From contig CM043944.1 of assembly GCA_014529385.2 (NCBI GenBank), forward strand, positions 70,518,895-70,582,894: 64,000 nucleotides of DNA, read 5' to 3'. The notes under the pieces were generated by a model, which was not told where the DNA came from, did not search any database, and was given only the letters and a program-made list of their open reading frames with translations. Of this stretch, positions 1 through 10,850 are shown one piece after another (the stretch's first letter is position 1; each line of letters begins with the position of its first letter). A program made the translations under genes and the position numbers. This DNA comes from Adiantum capillus-veneris. Lineage: Eukaryota; Streptophyta; Polypodiopsida; Polypodiales; Pteridaceae.

Positions 1-207
1 GTTAGGTTCCTTGCTCAGAGATGATCGTCTCTGTGTTTTGATCCTTGGACCTTTCTTTGGTTTTGTCGGTGATGTTTTGGGCACTCAGATTTGAATCGGC
101 TTGTCCTTAAGCTGTGCTTTTGGTACCCAGATTTGCCTGACTCCTTGCATGCTACTTGTAGCATTTGCTTGTCGAGAGGATGGAGATTGATTACTTCATG
201 GTTTGGT

Positions 208-1185
208 CTATTGATTGCTTCCTTTCCATTCCTCCTTGCTTGGTGAAATTGGAACAATGAGTTGCCCGCCTTTAGGTGATATCTTGAGCTGATCTGTATC
301 CCAATCTGGTACTGCTTTGTATTTCAGCATCCAAGGAATTCCAAGAATCATCGTCTTATTCATGTGTTCATCTGGTAAGCATACAAACTGATGAGGACAA
401 GAACATCCATCTACTATCACATTCAAGTTGATTACTCCTAATGTTGGTGTTGGATTCTTGTTGCATCCTTTGATTGTCGCTATTCCTGCTGTCAAAGATT
501 GACTTGTTGCTTTCTTGTACGTGGAATAACTGAATGTGTTTACTCTAGCTCCTGTGTTGAACAAAGCATTTGTGCTATGATTGTTGAGTTGTACTTTTAT
601 GCACAGGTTCATTCCGTCTAACCATTCATCATCTGTTGAAACTGCATCTTTAGGCAATTCCCATTGTCGATCATTTATTTCTAGAGTGTTGATGGGAATC
701 GGTATCTGTTGATTCCTGAGAGTAGCTTTCCGTTTGAGTACCCGAAGCCGAGCTTCCTCTTGAGCTTCATCAATAACCTGATGTTGTTTAATTCTCCTTT
801 GCTTGGCTGCATGTATTCTTTCTAGCAATTCATTGGTTAGCGACAAATTGTATTTCTTTAAACGACATCCACTAATCCAATTAGCCATTGGTTCACCATC
901 TAGGATGGACAACTTTACTGCTCCACTTGGAGATACATATTCAATGATAAACGGTCCGTTTCCCTTTTTCTTTTGCTTAAGGGAATATAATAAAATTAAG
1001 TCCCCTTTCTTGAATATTTTTGTTATTAGATGGGAATCAAAAAATTGTTTTTGTTTCCGCTTTTGTGCATAGATGTGAGCTACGGTAGTTAGCCTTTTCT
1101 CATCTAGCTTTTCTAAATCTTCTAGTCTTTCTGACAATTCATGTCCAGTCCACTCAAGATATTTAGCTATCCTTAATGTCGGCAA
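208..1185 (-). CDS. Element A: integrase C-terminal region with a second retropepsin-like domain
   Basis: This 325-residue reading frame continues from the integrase core. Residues 1-110 look like an integrase C-terminal domain, with segments such as KGDLILLYS and GPFIIEYVSPSGAVKL. After a lysine/arginine-rich linker (about 115-165), residues about 190-310 look like a retropepsin fold: NLCIKVQLNNHSTNALFNTG, then a later ILGIPWM, where proteases usually have ILG-x-x-W/F-L/M. The expected catalytic D-T-G is N-T-G, so this domain should be inactive. A separate DSGAG protease is encoded in the normal place at 4836-5354. A downstream protease-like domain is not standard Gypsy architecture. The fold call is by motif only. 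Confidence 0.6.
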   Translation of the reverse strand: MPTLRIAKYLEWTGHELSERLEDLEKLDEKRLTTVAHIYAQKRKQKQFFDSHLITKIFKKGDLILLYSLKQKKKGNGPFIIEYVSPSGAVKLSILDGEPMANWISGCRLKKYNLSLTNELLERIHAAKQRRIKQHQVIDEAQEEARLRVLKRKATLRNQQIPIPINTLEINDRQWELPKDAVSTDDEWLDGMNLCIKVQLNNHSTNALFNTGARVNTFSYSTYKKATSQSLTAGIATIKGCNKNPTPTLGVINLNVIVDGCSCPHQFVCLPDEHMNKTMILGIPWMLKYKAVPDWDTDQLKISPKGGQLIVPISPSKEEWKGSNQ

Positions 1186-1695
1186 TAAAAGTTTTATTGG
1201 CTGTATGGCATCAAGACCATAAACAAGGTTAAAGGGTGTAGCATTTAAAACTGTTTTGCATGAAACTCAATAAGCCCATAGAGCTGCATGGAGAATCATT
1301 TCCCAGTCTGTCCTTCCTAAACTAACCACTTTAGTCAGTACCGAGTTAATAATTTTGTTCGTATGCTTAGCTTGTCCATTTGCTTGTGGGTGATAGGGAG
1401 ATGATTAGTTATGGATGACCATAAACTCATTAAGCAAATACTCAATTATCTCATTGAGGAAATGAGTTCCCCAATCACTGACAATTTCTATTGGCAGTCC
1501 ATATCTCATGAATACATACTCATATAAAAATGCGACAGTGGTTCTGGCATTATTCTTTTGAGTTGCTTTAGCCTCAACCTACTTAGTCAAATAGTCCGTT
1601 CTTGAGTTCTATAAGCAGGTGGCTGTATCGGCTCAACAAAATCTATCCCCCATTTTGCAAAAGCTCTAGCCCCTATCATTGGTCTTAAGGGCATG
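1186..1695 (-). pseudogene. Element A: integrase catalytic core relic
   Basis: The three minus-strand frames carry successive pieces of a retroviral-type integrase core: GIDFVEPIQPP (first Asp), then VSDWGTHFLNEIIEYLL (second Asp), then HPQANGQAKHTNK where the catalytic Glu is expected but Lys is seen. In-frame stops occur around the second Asp and near the C-terminal end. The segment runs directly into the frame that ends at 208. Loss of the catalytic Glu plus stops makes it non-functional. Confidence 0.75.
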
Positions 1696-2871
1696 CTATT
1701 CTACACACGTTGGCATTTTTGCTTGTTGACAAGCATCACACCTTTGAACATATTCTTTGGCATCTGCAAAAAGTGTTGGCCACCATATGCCTGCCATTAA
1801 GATTGCTCTTGCGGTGGTCTTACTAGAAAAGTGACTTCCAGCTAATCCAACATGTGCTTGTTCTATAATCGGAATATACCCATCTTCATTTGCACAAAGA
1901 CGCAAATGTTGATCTTTACCTCTCCAATACAATTGGTTCCCAATAAGAGCATAATCTCTTGCTTCAGTTTCAATTTCTCTTTGACGGCATTTACTTATAT
2001 CCTTAGGAAATGTTCGGCTTGATAAGTAAGTAACCAGATAGTTACTCCACTTAGGAACATGCGACATTTGGAACAAAGTTACATGAGGTATGGGTGTCTG
2101 TTTTTGACAATGAGGATAATCCTTTACAAAAGATCGAACATCACTCCTCATGGTTGGCCAAAATACTCCAAGTCTCAAGATTCTTTGCATAGTTTGGTCT
2201 TCCGCAAAGTGTAGTCCTACTAAGGTAATATGCGCTTGACTTAGGTACTGGTTTTTATCCTCAGGATTAATGCATAAGAGTAATATTCCATCTCGATTTC
2301 TTTTGTATAGCCTACCAGCTAGTAATTGATACATAGCCGATTGCTTGATTAATCCGATTGTAATAGGAAGTGGTATTTGTGAATCTACTTGAGCTATTGC
2401 CATCAATGATACCATGTTTTTTGACCATCGAGGTATCATTTCCACGGAGAATAAATAGGCATCTTGTAGATCCTCATCTACCCCTTTAGGTGATTCTCCT
2501 AAAATAATCCTTGAAAAATGGTCTGCTCTTTGATGTGTAGTGCCCTTTTTTACAACCACAATGAAATCAAATTCCAGAAGAATGATGAACCATCTCACTA
2601 TTCTTCTTGTGTTGCATGGCTTGTTGAACAAATACAACAAAGCTTGGTGGTCTATAAATAACACAAACTTGTTGGCTAATAGGTAATGTCTATACTTTTT
2701 AAAGGTATAGATCATTCCTAACCCTTCTCTTCAGTGGTAGTGTAATTATTTTCTGCCATACTGTCGGCTAGCATAAGAAATAGGAAAGTCATTTTTCTCG
2801 TCTCCTGGTTGAGCTAGTAGACAACCTATGGAAAAATTGGAAGCATCTACATGTATGTGGAATATCTTATT
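1696..2871 (-). pseudogene. Element A: RNase H and duplicated integrase zinc-binding modules
   Basis: RNase H begins near 2860 with HVDASNFSIGCLLAQ and, after a stop and frame break near 2720, continues in a 339-residue frame with LFIDHQALLYLF and QRADHFSR. The same frame then holds two integrase H-H-C-C modules in tandem. The first is AHITLVGLHF followed by FVKDYPHCQ, in which the first Cys is Tyr. The second is AHVGLAGSHF followed by YVQRCDACQ and is complete. Each is preceded by a similar LY-R/W-x-x-D segment, so a unit of about 130 residues looks duplicated. The frame ends just before the integrase core. Confidence 0.75.
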
Positions 2872-3798
2872 TCAATATGGTGCTTTCAATATTGGAGCTA
2901 AGGTGAGAGCTTGCTTAAGCTTCATGAAGGATTCTTCACATGCCTCGGTCCATTCAAAGCGTGTAATCAAGCTATACATGGGTTTTGCAATTATAGCGTA
3001 CATGTAAATGAATCGTCTGTAATATCCACAATGCCCCATGAAGACTTGAATCCCCTTGATTTTTGTTGGTCTAGGAAAATCATCAATGACATGAATTTTT
3101 TCAATATCAGTAGCTATGCCATTTTTAGACACTATATGTCCAAGAATTTTTCCTTGTCTACCCATGAATGTGTACTTTTTAAGATTTAGACAAATCCTAT
3201 AAAGTCTATATTTTTTGAATACCTTTTTGAGGTGTTTAAAATGATCAGCTCGGATTGATGAATGTACGTATAGATCATCCACCTATACTTCCAAGAATTT
3301 CCTCAGATATTCTTTAAAAGCATGGCTCATCAATCGTTGAAATGTGGCAGGAGCATTAGTTAATCCAAAGGGCATAACCCGATAGGCAAAAATACCCCAT
3401 TCCATTGCAAAAGCAGTTTTATGGTGATCTTTTGGGTCAACCAAAAGTTGATTGTATCCCAAAAAGCCATCTAAAAAACTGTAAGCTTCTTTTTCTGCAA
3501 CTCTTTCTAAAACATGCTTAGTGATTGGAAGAAGAAAGTTCTCTCTAATGGTAGCCGCATTCACTCTTTTGAGATTGACACACACTCGTAATTTTCCATT
3601 CTTCTTGGGTACTACCACAATTGGAGACACCCAATTTGTGTGTTCAATTTCGTAAATGAATTTGGCTTCCTTTAGTTTCTCAATCTCTTCCTTGATTTTC
3701 TTGGCAAATGTTTCATTATATGTGTATGGCGTTTGTCTACTTGGTTTCACATCATCTCTTATGGGTATGGTATGTTGACAAATTTCTGGGATCAACAC
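2872..3798 (-). pseudogene. Element A: reverse transcriptase, interrupted in the catalytic motif
   Basis: Residues such as WVSPIVVVPKKNGKLRVCVN and [19 protein letters not shown] are textbook Ty3/Gypsy reverse transcriptase. The frame stops at 3283-3285 (TAG), exactly where the aromatic residue of the F/Y-VDD catalytic motif should be. The next residues are VDDLYVHSS, and the thumb region continues in frame to 2872 (ILGHIVSKNGIA, GHCGYYRRFI). One nonsense change therefore separates palm from thumb. The N-terminal boundary is uncertain; linker sequence precedes it. Confidence 0.85.
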
Positions 3799-3817
3799 CC
3801 TTGAGATCCTTGTAAGA

Positions 3818-4694
3818 TCAAGCGAAGATATCTTGATATTCTTTTAGCAAGCTTAGCAAAAGCTCTTCTTCTTCCTCTATTAGGTCCTTTGCAATGTAGG
3901 CAAGCCTAGGTTCTTCCCCTGGTTCAGCCAAGTCTATTCTTTTTGCATTCTCGGGCCTTTCGTAGGACTCGTCTTGTTTTCGTAATTCCCTAACAGGTTG
4001 TCCGACTATGATTTTTTGATCTTGGAGAGTATACTTTTTGTAATGGGATGGAACACTCATTACATCCTTACCATCCTCTTCCGTGGTTTCCATTTTGGTC
4101 GTATATATCTCCTTTAGAGCTTTTCTCAACTCTTGATATTTCTTTTTTTGCTCAACTCGTGTCATGATTGGCCCCTTGTCCTATTTGTTTGGCTTTACTT
4201 GAGTATCCTTCCTTGTTTTTCTCGATGTTTTTGACATTTTTGGATTTTTGTTTGAAGGATATATGCCAGTGATTTTGTTCTTGACACAATCATGTACCTC
4301 TATCTGCATCAGGAATTGTGTTCTACTAGAGATTGACTCGGCATAGGTCGTGTTTTCATGTTTTTGGTGTCTCTTTTTTGTCTATACCATTTTTGTCTTC
4401 TTGATTTCTGGTTAGGAAAGTCAAAAAACTTTTCCTCCCTCCTTTCAAGAGTAGCTTAGCTCTCACATGTTCCTTTTCAGACCCCAAATCTTCTGAGGTA
4501 GCTGAGTGTTCGTCTAACTCATCTATTGCATCGTAGTAGAGGTCTGAAAAGACTTGTTGTGCTTTCATCAAGTCCTTGGGTTCCTTATTTTCATCTTCAC
4601 TATTGAGGGTTGAAATCATTTGGATGGGAATTATATCGTAGCCATCCTCATTGCAAAATTGAGTAGGCATAGAAGTATTCACACATACATCCAT
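3818..4694 (-). CDS. Element A: protease-RT linker fragments, unknown
   Basis: Two open stretches (4356-4694 and 3818-4165) are rich in Glu, Asp and Lys. The second ends with ALKEIYTTK-type and LLSLLKEYQDIFA sequence; the phrase LLKEYQDIFA is the usual lead-in to Gypsy reverse transcriptase. The frame between them, about 4166-4355, is interrupted. No domain is recognisable in the first stretch. These are parts of the element's pol polyprotein rather than host genes. Confidence 0.5.
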
Positions 4695-4835
4695 TGTCGC
4701 TAAAATTTGAGTCCACTAAAATGGCTCAAACAAATGCTCTGGAAATGGTTCGTGTACATAGGCTTCATCTGTGCAATCCCTTTCTAGAATATATTCCTCT
4801 GGTTTTAAACTCCCATTTTTTGAAGCTCCACATAT

Positions 4836-5354
4836 TCAAATAGGAGTGTCTTTGTTTAACCACGATGGAAGCTTAGTTTCAGCCGAAGAGACCGAGTCAA
4901 ACTCTTGTATGGGTGTTTTCAAGACATCTCTATAAGTGTGATCTTTTGGATTTACCCTTGTTATAGATCCCACTTGCTTCAAGTACATATAATTATTTCT
5001 CCAAACTTGGATAAGTTGTACATGCCGCATGAAAGGTCTTCCCAATATGATTTCAAAATTGAGTTTTTTCCCAAATTCTATTATGGCAAAAGTGTGTTGA
5101 TATTCAATTCCACAGGAATTGACTACCAATTTTTCAAGCAGCCCTAATGGTCTTTCAATGTGTCCGTCAGCCAATTGCAATTTCATTCGAGTTTGTCTAT
5201 TGGCTGGTTGTCCCCAGGATTCCCATACTGCTTTTGTGGCTATGGCTATGCCTGCTCCACTATCCAGTATTGCCATGGTTTCAATGTCATTACATTTCAC
5301 TGGAAGGGTTGTGTTTCCTTCTTCTCCTTCGTAATATTCTCCAACTTTGTTCAT
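4836..5354 (-). CDS. Element A: retroviral-type aspartic protease
   Basis: This 172-residue frame contains MAILDSGAGIAIATKAVW near residues 30-45, the D-S-G-A active site of a retropepsin, followed by IILGRPFMRHV near residues 100-110, the matching C-terminal ILG motif. It would process the Gag-Pol polyprotein within particles. It lies between gag (zinc knuckle at 6.6 kb) and reverse transcriptase, the usual Gypsy position. The catalytic triplet is intact, unlike the second protease-like domain at 208-1185. Confidence 0.8.
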   Translation of the reverse strand: MNKVGEYYEGEEGNTTLPVKCNDIETMAILDSGAGIAIATKAVWESWGQPANRQTRMKLQLADGHIERPLGLLEKLVVNSCGIEYQHTFAIIEFGKKLNFEIILGRPFMRHVQLIQVWRNNYMYLKQVGSITRVNPKDHTYRDVLKTPIQEFDSVSSAETKLPSWLNKDTPI

Positions 5355-5363
5355 TGGAACATA

Positions 5364-6158
5364 TCAAATCTCTTTGTTGTCCATTTTGTTTTTCAAAATT
5401 TTCAATTTTTTTGAGATTAGCCCCGTTATCCCCACCTTCTCTAGGGTTTCCTGTAGATCATTCCATAAATATGGTATGAGTTTTAACAGTTCTCCCAAGG
5501 TAAGAGTGCATTGCATGGTTGTAGACATGATTGAATGAATGTTGTCTACTTCTCGGGTCTGTTCAACTCTTTTTACTTGAGTGGTCATACATACTATGGA
5601 TTCATCTTCGTTATCTCCCAAGTAAGAGGGTAATGTTTTCAAGGTCAATCGTTTCAACATTCCTGAAGCTTCAGATCCACAATCCCCGTACAAGGATTGT
5701 ACATCCATTTTCTTATCAGAAGGTAGGTTGTTCTACCAAACTTCCTCTATAGGATCTGACTTTAAAGTTAGGCTCCCATCATTGATCTCTCTAACATTTT
5801 CCCATAAGTGTCCTAGCCAGTCTCTTTCTACGAATGGAATTCCGTCTAAGGTATCTTCATTGTCCGACACTACAAGTTCTGGTTCTTTTGTTTCAAGGTG
5901 AGGTTCTACCACCACATCGGATTTTTCTTTAGTGTCTCTTACCACAAGCTCCTCAGGTTTTGCCATAATTTTGAACTTGAGTTTTTGTTTTTCCAGCATC
6001 TCTTGCGTGATTCTTACCAAATTTTGATACGCTTCAAGCTTAGCTACTTCCATGTCTAGAGAAGGATAGTTTTTCCATTTGTTTTCCATGTTTTGGCCTG
6101 CTTTAAGTCCTACTTGGTAGGCTTCCAAGGCTGCATTAATAGGCTCAAAATTTATCAA
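5364..6158 (-). CDS. Element A: gag-protease spacer, unknown
   Basis: Two open stretches (5733-6158 and 5364-5708) lie between the zinc-knuckle region and the protease. They are charged, with a run reading ELVVRDTKEKSDVVVEPHL and a Leu/Lys-rich end that could form a coiled coil. I recognise no conserved domain. The reading frame changes between the two pieces. Confidence 0.4.
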
Positions 6159-6198
6159 CCAAAATGGATCCTCCAGATTTCACGGTTGTTTCCTTGGT

Positions 6199-7331
6199 TT
6201 AACTTCCAGTTTCTTTCACCTTTTTCTGGAATAGTTTTTTTGCTTTCTCCTCGATTTCAGTCCGTTGTTTTTGTTTTCTCATCTCATATCTTTTGCTTCT
6301 ACTTCTTTTGATCCTTTGAGAGGAATCTTTTGTATCTTCCGAATCATCAGAGGAGTTGTGTTTCTTTTTCTTAGCATGGGCTCTAGTGATTACCTGGATT
6401 GGAACAATCGATTCACTCTCAGATGAGATACTAGGTATCACTTGGACTACGTTTACTACTGTTTTACCTTTTTTTAAAAGATATTTAGGATAATCTTTCG
6501 GAAAGTGTCTCCCCTTTTTGCAACATTGTATGCAATAGGTGTCAATTGGCTCGACGTTTTTGTCAGGCTCTGGGCATTCATTTTTCCAATGATCATCTGC
6601 ACCACAATTGTGACAGTTTTTCGTTCTTTGCTTAATCATGGGTCTTACCATGGGAGGTCTGACACCTTGATTGTCTACGTAATACATTGGTGCGAGCTCT
6701 AGTGGAGCATAAGTCATGGGTTCTTCCATTGGTGGTGGATGTGAATTATACCAATCTCCTTCTACCAGTACTGTAGTGGACTAGGCTTCGTATAGGGTGC
6801 AACAGGCACTAATGCTTGTTCATCTATGACTCCTTCGGAATGCATGTACTTTATAGGCACTGCATTATGTCTTGGGTACGGAGGTTTTTGACCTAACACA
6901 GGTTGAGGTCTTTCCATACCTATCGGTGGTCTTTGAGCTTGGGCCATATTAGGTTGATATCTATACATGGGTTGTACTTGTGGCCTCATAGGCACGTACT
7001 CAACATTCCCATCATACTTTGGTTGAAAGTAGCACTCGTGGGTCTCATGGTTGATCCATTTACCCTCGATTGCACACCATTTTTGTGGCCTAATTGGTTG
7101 TCCCTATTGAGGTATCCCTTGTCCTGGTCCCCTCATAGGTGCTTTTTGCATGTTGTTCATCATGTCGTTCATCCTTTTGAGCATATCTTCTATGGCTGAA
7201 AGTGGTGCTGCAACAGCCGTTCCCACTTGTGTTGGTTTAGTGGATGCTGTTTTCTCACTTTGGTTATCCTTAAGGACATCTTTTTCATTGAAAATATCAC
7301 AATTGTCTCCTAAGTCAATATCATCTGCCAC
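6199..7331 (-). pseudogene. Element A: Gag nucleocapsid with CCHC zinc knuckle
   Basis: From right to left: an acidic piece (7104-7331), a Pro/Gln/Met-rich linker (6762-6995) and a 176-residue frame (6199-6729). The last contains CHNCGADDHWKNEC near residues 39-52, a perfect C-x2-C-x4-H-x4-C nucleocapsid knuckle. A second knuckle-like stretch, CIQCCKKGRHFPKDY, lacks the last Cys. The C-terminal end is strongly basic (RIKRSRSKRYEMRKQKQR), as expected for RNA binding. Stops separate the three pieces. Confidence 0.75.
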
Positions 7332-7339
7332 ACTCCTCT

Positions 7340-7727
7340 AGGGTTGTATGCTTCTTGCTATAGAATATAGCATGAAATTCTTTGTTTAGCAGTCTTTCTA
7401 GAAATAAAGATACAAGTCGTTCTTCTGCACGTATCTCTAGCCCTGGGCATCTGACAATGTACTGTTTCATTTGAGTTGCACAATCCCTAACAGACTCACC
7501 ATGTTTCTGTTTAAAGCTCTAGATTTGAGCTACCGTATTATGTTTGATCCCTGTTTTGGAACAAGTAGCTACAAATCCTTGAGCTAATGTGTTTAAGTCT
7601 ATGATTGACCTTGGTGGAATGTTTTGGAACTATGTCAATGCTTTTCCTTCTAATGTCATTCCAAAACCCTTGAATTGAGTATGGAAATCGAATATACGTT
7701 CTACTCTTAGCACTTGCTTAAAGCTTG
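7340..7727 (-). pseudogene. Element A: Gag capsid (Retrotrans_gag) relic
   Basis: Conceptual translation shows DPYDHLASFKQVLRVE, FQNIPPRSIIDLNTLAQGF and KQKHGESVRDCATQMKQYI, the typical capsid pattern of plant Gypsy gag, including the expected Trp position replaced by a stop (ALT*FQNIPP). Several in-frame stops occur. It sits between the N-terminal gag region and the acidic/proline-rich linker. Confidence 0.65.
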
Positions 7728-8711
7728 CTAAGTGGTCATATGGATCCCGTGATCCACTGTATTTTCTGACCCATTTCTGAAAATCAGCTGGTTTGACGCG
7801 TCTATTTGATTCAACTTCCGGTCTCCTGACAGTTGGTCCTGTTCCGAGTCCTTCAAACCAGTCTGTTGGAAAGAGTGACTCATGTAGCCCTGGACTGGCC
7901 TTAGTGTCACCCGGTTTTCTTCATGATGAGGTGGTTTCTGGTTTCTTAACATTACTTTCAGATGATCTCTCACAGTGTTCATCTCTTGGAATTGTTTATG
8001 GTCCTTGTCCCAATATCCAATCCATTATCGAATACCCTTGGTATTTGGTTTGATCTACCTCCTCAAGATTCATCATAACAAAGGTTTTGTTATAACAATC
8101 CTTAAACAGGTAGGTTGGTAGGTCTGCTGATCCCTTATCTTTGATCTTGAAGATATAGATGATCTTCATGGCCGTTAGTTGTTCTGATTTGGCATGCAAA
8201 GTCCACAGAAGATCTTTTATGTTTCTATCCTCCCAACAATAGACTCCAATCCTAGGATTATCCGTACTAAGCAGTTTTAAACGATCCAAATCTACTTGAT
8301 CGTATCCCTCGAGTTCTAAAGTTTGCGGTCCTTCTTTTGCTGACATATCTAGGATTATGGCGTTTACTTCTAACCCCCATTTTTCTATCACGTCAGGGTT
8401 TTTAACTTGTACATACTGAGTTCTGTTTCTGTCCATGTACATTTTTTCTTGTTTATTTACCCTCATCTCTTCTTCGAACTCAATACCATGGTCATCAATG
8501 TGAATAGCATACTCCTCGTTAAGATCCTGGTAAACCTGAGCTCCATGGCGATTAGTCTTATAAAATGAGAGTATATCCTTATAGCGCATTGTCGTTCCGA
8601 TTTCTGATCCAGGTAAACTTGAGCTCCATGGCGATTAGTCTTATAAAATGAGAGTATATGCTTATAGCGCATTGTCGTTCCGATTTTTGAGTGAGTTGAA
8701 TAGGAAGACAT
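7728..8711 (-). CDS. Element A: N-terminal Gag region of unknown fold
   Basis: Two adjacent frames (7996-8589, 197 residues, and 7728-7982, 84 residues) precede the capsid, and a short duplicated start region lies at 8463-8711. The 197-residue piece has mixed alpha/beta-looking composition (DLLWTLHAKSEQLTAMKIIY) and no motif I recognise. The second piece ends next to the capsid. It could be a matrix-like domain specific to this lineage. An 83-bp tandem duplication at its 5' end shifts the frame. Confidence 0.45.
8528..8693. repeat. 83-bp tandem duplication
   Basis: The segment containing GAGCTCCATGGCGATTAGTC occurs twice with a period of 83 bases (landmarks 8538 and 8621), differing at only a few bases. 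As 83 is not a multiple of three, the duplication changes the reading frame of the 5' end of gag. Confidence 0.85.
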
Positions 8712-10830
8712 TTCATATGTCTAATCTGAAAAAATGTTTGAGACTTCTTCAAGAATAGTGTGCAATGAATTGCCTTGATTCACGCTTTCTTCGGTGGATA
8801 CTCTACTAGAGGTTTCTTCAAGTATGCCCTGATTTCCTAGTACACGACCAGATCTAAGGTCCATATAGACTTATGAAGCCCTGGATAGAGTACTTACCTT
8901 TGGATTGACTTGTTGTCAATTTTCACTTGATTCGATTGCAACTTTTTGTCAAGCTACCGATTACTCGTCTGCAACCTGATTCCTGTACAATTTTGATCAA
9001 GTTAGCTATTCTTCTATAAAGACAGTAGAATTTTTGCTAACTATCGTGATTGGTCTATGTGTATCACTTCAAATCGAGCTATGGGAGTCAGCAATTGACT
9101 TTCATATTCGACTTTGGCAAAAAATCAAAGGATTAATCTGCAACTTGGAAACTGAGTGAACATGTACCAAATTTGGATCCGATTAAACCCAAAATTGCCC
9201 GGTGGCTTTGTATTATGCTGGTCTAACATTCTACAAGTTCAAAAGTCAAAACTGGTGTCCCTAGGTAGCAGTAGTAAATAATCATGATTATTTACTTTTG
9301 CTAGTTTGTTGCAATTTTTGGCTTGGTTTGGCAAGTATACAACTTGTTAAAGTCCCTGGACAAGTTTCAATAAGTTTGGACAAAATCTGTTCAAGTTTAT
9401 CAACTGTTTTGTGTCCGCAAACCTTGATCTCAAGAATCTGGCTTAAGTCTCACTTGTGTGATCCAAATTTCATTAAAATTGATTTGTGGGGACTACTTGA
9501 TATGCTTGACCTTGTGGCATACTCAAATTTGCAAATTTGTCAATTTTTGAAGAAGATGTAAATAATCACGATTATTTACTCCAGCTATATTTTTGCAAAT
9601 TTTGGTCCCAACTTGACACAGATCTGTTAAGCAACTCAAGTTAAGGTCTCTAGCCAAGTTTTATTAAGTTTGGACAAGTTTTGGTCAAATGGTCATCAAT
9701 TTTCTGTCCGTCGACTAACTTTGCAAATTTGCTTACAATTTTCAATTCAATGATCCAAATCTTACCAAAGTTAGTTTGTGGGCTTATTACAACATGGTAA
9801 AGCTAGTGGTATGCCAACTTGGTCAAAAAAGTTAAAAAATGGGGCACATATAAATAATCGCGATTATTTACAACTGGCAACTTTTTGCATCTTTTTGGTC
9901 AACTCAGCATGTACACAAGTTTATCACATCAATATAAACCTATGAATCAAATTTCAACAAGTTTGGACAATTTTTTTCCCAATTTACACTCAAGATTCAG
10001 AAAGTCAGTACAAACTTTAGTTTTTACCCAGTTTTTTGCCAGTTTGGTGATCCAAATCTTTTGTGCCTTTACAAAGGTTGTTTGTACACATGCAATGAGT
10101 CAATGGTATGAACCTTGGTCAAATCTGAGCTGAAAGTTAATAATCGTGATTATTAACTTCAGGCTTGAAATGAATCAATTTTTGCAATTTTTCAATGGAC
10201 AGTTTTTTTATGAGCTATTTTAAGCCTATGAATCAAGTCAAAACTTAATTTGGCCTAAAATGTCAAGAAAAAGTAAATAATATGAGTTTTGGCCAACTCT
10301 TGAAATTTTTACTTCGAAGTGTCCTTGAGCTTATCCACTGGTTTAGACAACTTTTAAGCTTACTCTCCAGTCCGATTAAATGGTTTGGAGTCTTTTCGTG
10401 CTATTTATAGCCGTAGATCTGAAAATTATGTAACTTCCAATAACAACTTACAATGATTCTTTCGGAGAGAGCAATGTTCTGAAATCCACCTTGGATCCTA
10501 CTTACCCTACTCCTAGATTCTCATGCAATGGGGTTGTGGAAAGTATCCACAAACACTCGGTTTCTTGTCTTTTATGATTTTTTGAGCATTGATCTTAAGA
10601 CTTGTCTCGTCTATCAATCATTCTAAAAATCCTAATCTATTTCTACAATCCTACAATCCTAAAGGCACTCAGCAAGTACGATTACTTCCAAGCTACCTCT
10701 ACACATCAAAAGACGACAATCTTAGGCTATGCGATTTTTAAAAGAAAGTTTTGAACTCTAAACGATCCTAGAGGAAGTTAAATTATAACTTCACAAGACG
10801 CTCGTGTTTTTCTCTATTTTAGGTTTCTTC
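8712..10830 (-). other. Element A leader with about 287-bp tandem repeats
   Basis: The stretch between gag and the primer-binding site has no long reading frame. From about 9000 to 10290 it consists of diverged tandem units that share phrases such as AAGTTTGGACAA and end with a 20-22 bp palindrome of the form TAAATAATCRYGATTATTTA. Palindromes start at 9274, 9558, 9850 and 10136, so the period is 284, 292 and 286. A weaker candidate lies near 9035. The remainder, 10290-10830, is unique AT-rich sequence. Confidence 0.8.
9274..10157. repeat. Four evenly spaced 22-bp palindromes
   Basis: Copies lie at 9274-9295 (perfect over 22 bp), 9558-9579 (central mismatch only), 9850-9871 (perfect over the inner 20 bp) and 10136-10157 (central mismatch, with a compensated change in both arms: GTTAATAAT/ATTATTAAC). 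Arms changed together in the last copy, which suggests that symmetry matters. Confidence 0.85.
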
Positions 10831-10848
10831 GATCCCCAGGGGGCGCCA
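10831..10848 (-). other. Element A primer-binding site
   Basis: On the minus strand the sequence TGGCGCCCCCTGGGGATC begins two bases after the end of the 5' LTR. TGGCGCC is a common start of plant Gypsy primer-binding sites, which pair with the 3' end of a tRNA to prime minus-strand DNA synthesis. The exact tRNA cannot be named from this alone. Confidence 0.7.
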
Positions 10849-10850
10849 AA

